A model generated the notes under the pieces. The model did no database searches, was not told the origin of the DNA, and saw only the letters and a list, made by a program, of their open reading frames with translations. From Endomychus coccineus (Eukaryota > Arthropoda > Insecta > Coleoptera > Endomychidae): DNA of 64,000 nucleotides. A program made the position numbers and the translations under genes. This document shows positions 56,330-64,000 of the stretch, piece after piece (position 1 is the stretch's first letter; every line of letters starts with the position of its first letter). The stretch lies in contig OY294067.1 of the NCBI GenBank assembly GCA_958510875.1, positions 55,130,039 to 55,194,038 on the forward strand, read 5' to 3'.

Positions 56330-57200
56330 ATACTGTGGATTTATTAAACTTTACAAATGCCAAGGCATTCAACACGGTTAGCCACAAAAAGTTGTTCCAG
56401 GAATTATAACAATTTGGTGTGAGAGAAAGGCCATTGGCCTATATAATAAGCTTATTAACTAACAGAAGAGAGTCCTTAAAAGTAAACGGTGACATTAGTA
56501 CATTTAATTAGGTGAACTGTGGTCTACCACAAGGCGCAATATTAGGTCCCATATTATTCCTTTAAATCTAAAGGACATATTTTTGTAGGTGGAAAGAACG
56601 CCTTAACCGTGTCGTTTGCTGATGACAGAGCCATATGGACTGAGGGGAACAATTGAGATGAAATTACTAGAAGAGCATCTGAAATAATAACTGAGATTAA
56701 ATATTGGCTTGATGAAAATCGGTTACTTCTAAACTTAAACAAAACCAATTTTATTTTGTTTACTTTCCAAACAATTCATATTTCAATTGAAAAGTACAAG
56801 TTTTCAATCCCCTCAATGCAATAAAATAAATTGCAGTTGCAACATGGTAATACAAAAGACTGATGTTTTATCTTGGTTTGCATTTAGATCAACACTTAAG
56901 ATGGACTAAGCATATTGATGAACTGTGCAATAAAATAAGAAATATATCATATATCTTTCACTCATTATAAAAAAAGGAGGAAACATCAACACCTGTCGAA
57001 TAGTAATATTTTTTTTGATTCAATCAATTGTAATCTATAGCTCACTGGCATGAGACTCAGCATATAAGACACGTTTGTATTATGTAAATAGTATACAAAA
57101 AAACTGTGATCAGTTAACCATGTGACTTCCCTCACTTTTGTTAGCGAAATAGCTTCCCAAAACTCCTGGGGGTCGACTGTAAATGATTGTAGAAACTGCT
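56330..57200 (+). pseudogene. LINE reverse transcriptase fragment (CR1/Jockey-like)
   Basis: The plus strand gives DLLNFTNAKAFNTVSHKKLF, FGVRERPLAYIISLLTNRRE and SLKVNGDIST, the RT palm start (DF.KAFDTV.H..L); then VNCGLPQGAILGPILF, the QG.ILGP block; then VSFADDRAIWTE, where FADD stands for the catalytic YADD and both aspartates remain; then WLDENRLLLNLNKTNFILF and HLRWTKHIDELCNKIRN. Stops and frameshifts (at least five) interrupt it. The first catalytic Asp position appears as Asn or is lost (KAFNTV). The copy is truncated before the C-terminal region. Confidence 0.83.
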
Positions 57201-57369
57201 AATGAAAGACATTGAATTATATTTTATGTTACATCAAAAGTTCATCCAAATAGTCTACATAATGTAAATCACAACTCTATATTTCATAATGACACTTGTC
57301 AGGTTGATTTTCGCAATTATTCCCTCTATAATATAACATTGTTTTATAGGAATCCAAAATGACATTACT

Positions 57370-57847
57370 GCCCTCTGGTGTTTTTTACGCCGAAGCAACG
57401 AATTGTCACAATTCATGACCGGAGTTTCTCCAGCAGGCACAATAGTCATATCAGTCCAGTCTACGGTGGTAGAATTTCGGATGAAAGTATATTTGAGCAA
57501 AGTGGATTAATCAATGTTTTACAATCAGGAGATGGAATCATGGTAGATAAAGGTTTTTTTCAATAGATAGCCTCTGTGATGTTCATCGTTGGAAACTGAA
57601 ACATTTACCATTCTTAGGCGAGAAAGCGCAACTATCAAAAGAAGCTGTGATGACAAGAAAAATTGCTACTGCAAAAATTCATATGGAACGCTCAAATCAG
57701 CTTTTAAAAGTTTTTAAAATACTTTGTGAAGAAATGCCTTTATGCACTCAACCGCTTTTGGAATACATTAGTTGTGCCACAGTAAATTCAAGTGCTCCAA
57801 TACTAGAAGATGACAAATTTTTTATAGGAGATTCTAATGAAAAATAA
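57370..57847 (+). pseudogene. DDE_Tnp_4-type transposase C-terminus (ISL2EU-like)
   Basis: A frame from 57378 reads VYGGRISDESIFEQSGLINV and LQSGDGIMVDKGF, the second catalytic Asp block of Harbinger/ISL2EU-type DDE transposases (GG.ISD......SGL...L..GD.IMADRGF). After stops and a frameshift it continues LPFLGEKAQLSKEAV and MTRKIATAKIHMERSNQLLK with VFKIL, the block carrying the last acidic residue (TR.IA..RIHVER....K.FKIL). The N-terminal half with the first Asp and any DNA-binding domain is missing. A convergent frame with a different TE protein follows at 58053-58561. Confidence 0.78.
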
Positions 57848-58052
57848 CATTTGAAATGTTTCATTTTTTATTAAAGGAATTGTAAAATTTATCATACATT
57901 CAGTAGCCTGAAAGAATAATATACTCAATAATAAACAATAAATGAAACCTGTTTGATAACAGTTTTCTGTGCAAAGGAATAACAAGTTGTATTTCTTTTA
58001 TTTATAAACATTTTCAAAGCATTTATTTAACATAATAAAATTATATTTTGTT

Positions 58053-58561
58053 TTATAACTCAACATAATTATGGAACCTGTTACGATATTTCCTATGACT
58101 TTTCCAGAAATCGTAATTAAATCTACTTTCCTCACAGATGGAAATATAATTTCCTTCTAAACTTTGAGTAATACTTTTAAAACAGTCGTTCATTTCACAT
58201 ACATTTAATTTCTCAAGCCAACTGTGCAGATTGCTGGTTGACTGTAAGCTGATAATGTTTCTTATTACTTCTTCGATGTTATCAGTCAATTGGTAACTTT
58301 TATCCATAATGTGTCGTTTGGATAAATGTTTGGAGTGAGAACAGTTGGCAGGACTGAAAGAGCCTCAGATTCCACTTCCTTTTCTTGTTCTGGACTTGGA
58401 CTATATTTATTTGGTATCAAATTAGACGATTTATGGTTTCGTAGTGGAGTTGGATCATAGTATTCGAGTGACCTAACATGCTCCTTTTTCCATGTACACT
58501 TTTGCTCTGTACAAGACAGCTGTCTCAAATTGCTTATGCAAATTCCAGAAAATAAATTCAA
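58053..58561 (-). pseudogene. SWIM/YqaJ-type second protein of an ISL2EU-like element, fragment
   Basis: Read from 58561, the minus strand gives NLRQLSCTEQKCTWKKEHVR and EYYDPTPLRNH, resembling the end of a SWIM zinc finger in ISL2EU-type second proteins (CTS..C.W). After a frame change near 58300 it reads MDKSYQLTDNIEEVIRNI and ESRFNYDFWKSHRKYRNRFH, like the start of a YqaJ-type nuclease domain (IE..TR.Q.....W...R..RIT.S). The nuclease core is missing. ISL2EU elements are known to carry such a protein beside the DDE transposase; the convergent neighbour at 57370 fits. Family assignment is moderate. Confidence 0.55.
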
Positions 58562-60751
58562 AATTAAATCAACTGTTCATTTATGATACGTACTTGTAGC
58601 AATATAATAATGTTGCATTTGAATATTTTTCTTTATTCCACACAAAAATAAGTTTATGTACTGTCTGCTTCTCTAAAAGTATAACTATTCATTTTAGATT
58701 CTCCAAAACGTAAAACTTCATTTCAATTTAAAGGCATCTTCAAAATAAATCAAGATATAGGCACTGCTTTATGTACGTAAACAAATAATGTGACAACTCG
58801 TCCGCCATACTGGAATGGTAAAGCAGATACCTAACCATCATTTCGGATCCCTATACCAGGGTAGTTTTTATACTAATAACACTTGTTGTCACATAACCTC
58901 AAAATGTACCACAGAATAAAGACACAAAATAGATCGTGAAATCACCTCGATGATCAAGACTTAAAAATATTAACGTTTGTTTTTAGATCAATGTTTTTTT
59001 AATAATGGAGGTTACTTCGGTTCCTTCCTATTCCTGTTGATAATGCTTTGGGTACTGCTAGTAGCTAGTACACTTGTTAATTGATATTATCGGGACTTTG
59101 TAGAGCAGAAGTATAAACTTCACCGGTACTGTAATAAGTATTCAGGTTCGAAGATCAAACGGTGGATACAATCATGAATAGGAAATATTTGTTTCTCACT
59201 ATTTGCAATAGTTCTAGTTCAACATCTTCTAATGAGTTCTTTGAAAGAATTTATTATTGATCGCATACCAAAACCCTTTGAAACAATTTCATCATATTTC
59301 AAATGGTAACACCAATTGGAAAAATTCTAGTGGAACATACAGATTTAGAGTCGAAAGTACTGAGCCTCTTTCAACTACCAAGTATCCATTATTAGAGTAA
59401 ACTCAGTTTACTTTGATGAAGACTGCTTGGTAGCTGCAAGATCCTTAGCTCTTTAACAATATTTTTAGTGGATACTGGTGATTGTTTCTTATTTATAGTG
59501 TTATAGTATCTCCACAGTGGGAACTCTTTTATAGTTTATTAGTTACAGTTACAGTTGGATTATTCATGAATGTGCTGTATATAAAGAAACTGTGGTGTGT
59601 AAAGCAGTGAGGTGATATTTATTATTTTAATATGGTCGTACAATAGGTTAGAGGGGATAATAGGTATGATATTATGCGAATTCATTTTGGTATTTGAAAG
59701 GTTTAGGTGTGTTTCAAAAACATTGAAAACCGCCTGGTCATCCTGGAAACACGACTGTATCACACGCTGAGGTAAACAAGCTTCCTGTACATTATGTTAC
59801 ATTTATTCTTATACCACTACTACTAACTTCAAAGAAACGTACTTTTGGTAATCGCAAATTGAGTTGATCAACTGTTGCGAATACATTCTTACAGTAAAGT
59901 TAGAGTATATGTATGTTTCGACCAAGAATGATCAATTTGCTGTAGATAAATTTGGAAAGAGTTCATGATCAATATTATTTCCTGAGATAGTATTATTCGA
60001 AGGAATTTTCTAGTGTTTCGAGATAGCTTCTCTACATGAAATCATTCGAAGCAAACAACGTACATTCTTGAAGTAGTTCAGGAGCTAAATAATGTAGAGT
60101 TAAAATTAATGGCAGATTCAATTAAAATTGTTTTTCCATTAACTTCGTACTGCTAGGAATAGACTCGATGTATGTGTCGACACCATTGTGCGGTTAGTCA
60201 ACTGTGAAATGTACAAAACTAATTGTAGATAGACTCAAGAAGTCTTGGGTATGCTGTCAAGGCAAATAGAAACTGTTCAACATGTATACTTCAGATTGCC
60301 ATGTGCTACTTACTATTCAAACAAACTCAATTTCAAAGCAAAGCATTAATCTAACGACCCTTTCCCAATACAAACATTCGAGGAAATACATTGTCAAGAT
60401 ATAACTAAGGATGTATTTAAAGCTTTCAGAATGCCATTCGACGTCTTTTATTACTGACAATATAACCAATATATTCGAATACACAAGGGTCTTGTGATGT
60501 AGTTACACATATAACGTTAAATGTGGCATAGTCAAGTTATACCTTCTCCAAATAAACGTATTATCGGAAGTGAATTATATGTCCTATTTTTCTACTTGAT
60601 ATAAATATATACAGTATTCATACTTATAGAATCGACAATTTATGAAATCGGCCATTACGTGATAAAAATCCAATATAAACTTATGGTTCAAATGTAGAAC
60701 ACCTGTATATTTTACGTTTTTCTGATGTAGGACTGAATTCTGTGTTATGTA
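58562..60751. other. No recognised gene
   Basis: AT-rich; a 67-codon minus frame (59560-59763) lacks motifs. Confidence 0.5.
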
Positions 60752-63069
60752 CAGAGTGGTCCAAATTGGACACTTTTGATAGGAAACACCAATTTCTAGA
60801 GAAGATAGAGAAAAACTAGCCTACATGTTACGAGGTCGATTTTTGAGAGAAAATGAATGCCGAAAACCGCACTTTGATATCTTGACTTGTTCAAAAGATA
60901 CAAGGTGTTTTTCAATTTTGTGCATTTCTGACCCCCCCAGTAACTTGTTTATTTATGAATATTTCTGATTTCTGTGAAAATATTCTTGAGACACTTTTTT
61001 GAAAGGAATCTAATGGTGTTCCTTGTTTTTTATTGAAAAATATGGTTTTGAAGTTATGACATAAACTTGTATTTTTTCTTATGAACTACCCTGTATATTT
61101 TTACATATTCGTGTTTGAAATAAAATTCTCTTTTCAAATATATATAATAGTTGCTACTTCTCTTTCAAAACATTTATTTTGTGGCTGTTTTCGACTTATT
61201 TTAGATGAATAATCAAAATCTGGGTTGCCATGCCTGAATACGAAACAAAATACCTTAGCAACTTCAGTCTATGCGTACTGTCAAACAATTATTAATAATT
61301 GCAGTTTGCTTTACAAGTTTAGTGTGCTTCTTTGAACTGAGCTTTGAACTTACGACAATATTTTTATCTTCCTGTTAATTCAAAATGTATGAAAATTACA
61401 AAAAATATGATATGCTAAAGTGTTATTGGGAATCACATGAAGATGCACAGGCTGCCAGCAATATTTACTTTGACCGATACCCTGAAAGGAGACAACCGTT
61501 TCGGGATATGTTCACTAGATTGCAGCAAAACCTAGTTAATTACGGTTCTTTTTCAAAACCAAGGACAAGAGTTTACGAAGCCAGGAATAGAGATAGAGAG
61601 TTAGAAGAAATAACAGTTTTGGGGGAAATACAAAATCAACCCAATATTTCACTACGCAAAATGCAGTTGAATACAGGTATTCCAAAGACGACAGCAATGC
61701 GAATTCTAAGAAAAAATAAATTCAAACCGTATAGAGTAAGAAAAGTTCACAAGTTACGACCAAATGACCTACAATTCCGGCTCGAATTCTGCCAATGGTA
61801 TTTAGGAAAATGTGCTGAAAACTTAAACTTTGGACAGAACATCATATAGACTGATGAAGCATGCGTTAGCAGCGCTGGTATTTTTAATAGATACAATTCC
61901 TACAATTGGACTTTGGAAAATCCATATATTACAGTGGAGACACAAAATCAAGGCCGATACAGTTTTAATGTTTGGGTCGATATTTTTAGAGGAAGGTTTA
62001 TCGGTCCCCATATCTATGAGGGTAACCTTACAGCAGCCCGATATGTGGAAATATTGCGGGAATTTGTCGAACCTATAATGGATGATTTGCCATTACAACA
62101 AATTGGACACGTATACTTCCAACAAGACGGGGCACCGTGTCATAACGCACACATTATAACGACGTATTTGAACGAAATATTTGAGGACAATAATTGGCTT
62201 GGCAACCGGGGTCCTGTTCATTGGGCGGCAAGATCCCCCGATCTTACGCCTCCAGATTTTTACCTCTGGGGAAGAATAAAGGACCTCACGTATAAACGCC
62301 ATCCTGATTCCCGAGAAGCGTTGGAAGCAGCAGTGCGACATGCCTTTCGTTCAATACCTGCGGTAGAAATAATTAATGCTGTCAATAATGTTAGGAAGCG
62401 AAGTCAATTATGTTTCGATTTAAATGGTGCTCAATTTGAACACATGTTGTAAATATGTAGTTTAAAAATGTAATATTTTTGTTCTTGTTATTCTGTTTTT
62501 TGATTAAATTAATGAGTTATTATAAAATAGGCACTAATTATTGTTTTCAACAGCAGTTATGTAGAACTATTTTGTTTCGTATTCAGGTATGGCAACCCAG
62601 ATTTTGATTATTCATCTAAAATAAGTCGAAAACAGCCACAAAATAAATGTTTTGAAAGAGAAGTAGCAACTATTATATATATTTGAAAAGAGAATTTTAT
62701 TTGAAACACGAATATGTAAAAATATACAGGATGGTCCATAAGAAAAAATACAAGTTTATGTCATAACTTCAAAACAATATTTTTCAATAAAAAACAAGGA
62801 ACACCGTTAGATTCCTCTCAAAAAAGTGTCTTAAGAATGTTTTCACAGAAATCAGAAATATTCATAAATAAACAAGTTACGAGGGTGGGTCAAAAATGCA
62901 TAAAATTGAAAAACACCTTGCATCTTTTGAACAAGTCAAGATATCAAAGTGCGGTTTTCTGCATTCATTTTCTCTCAAAAATCGACCTCGTAACATGTAG
63001 GCTAGTTTTTCTCTATCTTCTCTAGAAATTGGTGTTCCCTATCAAAAGGGTCCAATTTGGACCACTCTG
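60752..63069 (+). mobile_element. DD42D Tc1/mariner-type transposon with ~500 bp inverted repeats
   Basis: Ends CAGAGTGGTCCAAATTGG (60752) and its complement (to 63069) are flanked by TA at 60750-60751 and 63070-63071, matching TA target duplication. The inverted repeats extend about 500 bp (60752-61250 and 62570-63069) with high identity. An outward-reading ATACAGG motif lies in each repeat at about 61088-61096 and 62728-62736. The 2.3 kb element holds one transposase gene with a single stop codon. Confidence 0.88.
61385..62452 (+). pseudogene. DD42D transposase with one in-frame stop codon
   Basis: A single frame of 355 codons is broken only by TAG at 61847-61849, where related proteins have Trp (ILW.DE). 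The N-terminal helix-turn-helix (YDMLKCYW ... YFDRYPERRQPFRDMFTRLQ) and the second one (PNISLRKMQLNTGIPKTTAM) are intact. The catalytic residues are Asp157 (TDEACVSS), Asp248 (FQQDGAPCHN) and Asp291 (RSPDLTPPDFYLW), with 42 residues between the last two. The end reads LCFDLNGAQFEHML, as in the intact DD41D protein at 36914-37993. Only one base change separates this copy from a full frame, so it was inactivated recently. Start: first ATG after the left inverted repeat. Confidence 0.88.
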
Positions 63070-63226
63070 TACAAGAGTTTCCCATTATACCTATCTGAGT
63101 TAGTTACTTCAATTAGGTATTTGAAGTTTCACCTAAAAGTTCATAGATTCATCGAAATGTGATTACCATATTCCAATGAGACTTATTATATCGTCAAATG
63201 CAAAAATAAATTATTGGTCTAAGCCA
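63070..63226. other. No feature
   Basis: Short unique spacer between the transposon and the hAT end. Confidence 0.5.
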
Positions 63227-63420
63227 GGGGTCTCTATACTACGGCCCGCCAGGGTCAGCAATCCGGCCCGCGACAGCTAATGGCTTATAATTGTTATTGT
63301 TGTTGATAAGTTGAATAAAAAGACACAGAATGATAGTAACTTGATTTCATTTACTCGCTGGGTAAAGCTTAATGACAAGTAAGGGTCCGGCAAATTGATC
63401 TCCCACATTTTAATGTTTAA
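63227..63420 (-). mobile_element. hAT terminus fragment
   Basis: Starts CAGGGGTCTCTATACTACGG and aligns, inverted, with the right end of the hAT relic at 42175-42340: both contain ggcccgcga, aaaaagacacagaatgata and gtaaagcttaatgacaag in the same order. Only one end is present; it may be a solo terminus. Confidence 0.72.
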
Positions 63421-63500
63421 TAAAAACGCCATTGTAAATGCTATTTAGATTTTATTTTTATTAACTGAAAATGTATGCTATGTCATTTATTTTTATTAAG

Positions 63501-64000
63501 TTTTGAAAATTACAGAGTCCAAATGGCGACCATTTTTCTCGATACACATTCGAAGCTGATTTCTGAAAGTTTCCATCACTCGAGCAGTAATTTGAGTCGA
63601 TATTCCTGTAATTGCTTGGCGTATTTCTGCTTTCAATTAGTCGATGGTTCGGGGATGGTGTTGAAAAACCCTTGCTTTCAGGTAGTTCCAAAGGAAAAAG
63701 TTGCATGGGGCAAGATCGGGTGAACGCACAGGCCACCCAACGTCTCCGCACGTAACGAGATTACGTGTCCTGGAAACATTTCCCTTGAAACGTCCATTGT
63801 CCTTCTTGCCGTATAAGCCGTAGCTCCATCCTGTTGAAACCACACATCCGGATGTTCAAGTTCCCTAAGTTTTAGTTCCAAAAAATTGCGTAGCATGTCG
63901 ACATATCGATCGGCAGTTACGGTCACGCCTCCCTCTTCAAAAAAATAAGGACACCAAACGCCAAAAGATCCAACAGCACACCAAACGGTAACACGTGGGC
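63501..64000 (-). pseudogene. Tc1/mariner-type transposase C-terminal half, cut by the window edge
   Basis: Read from the window edge, the minus strand gives VTVTADRYVDMLRNFLELKL, RELEHPDVWFQQDGATAYTA and MDVSREMFPGHVISL, a transposase core with the second catalytic Asp in FQQDGA. After a frameshift near 63750 it continues CGDVGWPVRSPDLAPCNFFL, where Asn stands in place of the third catalytic Asp (family: CDFFLW). It ends VMESFRNQLRMCIEKNGRHL and VIFKT with a stop at 63501-63503. The N-terminal half lies beyond 64000. Frameshift and Asp-to-Asn change both indicate an inactive copy. Confidence 0.8.

Noticed and set aside
1..64000. tRNA or rRNA genes
   Set aside because: I saw no cloverleaf with A/B boxes or rRNA-like sequence, but a tRNAscan run would be needed to exclude tRNAs.
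1..64000. Bacterial or viral origin of the window
   Set aside because: Spliced exons, insect TE families and lack of dense coding argue for an insect nuclear genome.

Overview
The window looks like intronic and intergenic DNA of an insect nuclear genome. It is AT-rich, has no operons or prokaryotic gene spacing, and carries spliced exons among many decayed transposable elements (TEs). The repertoire is typical of insects: DD34D mariner and relatives with longer D-D spacing, P elements, hAT, Crypton, ISL2EU-like, Polinton, Penelope-like elements (PLEs) and several LINE families. I cannot name the species; a beetle or hemipteran would fit.

The only host gene I can support is an EF-hand protein of the calexcitin type on the + strand. 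One exon (27369-27441) carries the start codon. The next recognisable exon (55605-55657) completes the split aspartate codon and the first EF-hand loop. The phases match, which implies a 28.2 kb intron (27442-55604) that holds much of the window's TE load. The upstream 5'UTR exon and the remaining coding exons were not found and probably lie outside the window.

Layout. 0-2 kb: Polinton-type DNA polymerase relics (-) behind an unrecognised degenerate 184-codon frame. 2.2-2.7 and 5.2-5.4 kb: PLE terminal repeats with hammerhead-ribozyme-like motifs. 8.2-11.1 kb: LINE relics and a head-to-head PLE pair with a GIY-YIG domain. 11.9-15.1 kb: 'repeat X' copy 1, split by a transposon with ~597 bp inverted repeats. 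15.2-22 kb: LINE pieces, a P-element relic and a transposase N-terminus. 23.0-26.4 kb: a hAT deletion derivative, a Crypton recombinase relic and an inverted-repeat segment. 27.4-31 kb: the first coding exon, a mariner fragment and repeat X copy 2 (inverted relative to copy 1), split by a P element with an 8 bp target duplication. 31.5-35.2 kb: a PLE relic and a mariner. 36.5-38.4 kb: a DD41D transposon with an uninterrupted 359-residue transposase. 39.6-42.3 kb: a hAT relic. 43-46.1 kb: an OTU-like frame and inverted repeats. 46.8-53.3 kb: LINE RNase H relics, a second P-element relic and a possible Merlin fragment. 55.6 kb: the second exon. 56.3-58.6 kb: a LINE reverse transcriptase and an ISL2EU-like pair. 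60.7-63.1 kb: a transposon whose transposase is broken only by one stop codon. 63.2-64 kb: a hAT end and another transposase relic running off the window.

Almost everything except the two exons is parasitic DNA. The nested insertions make a small natural experiment: each repeat X copy shows the pre-insertion site of the element that interrupts the other.
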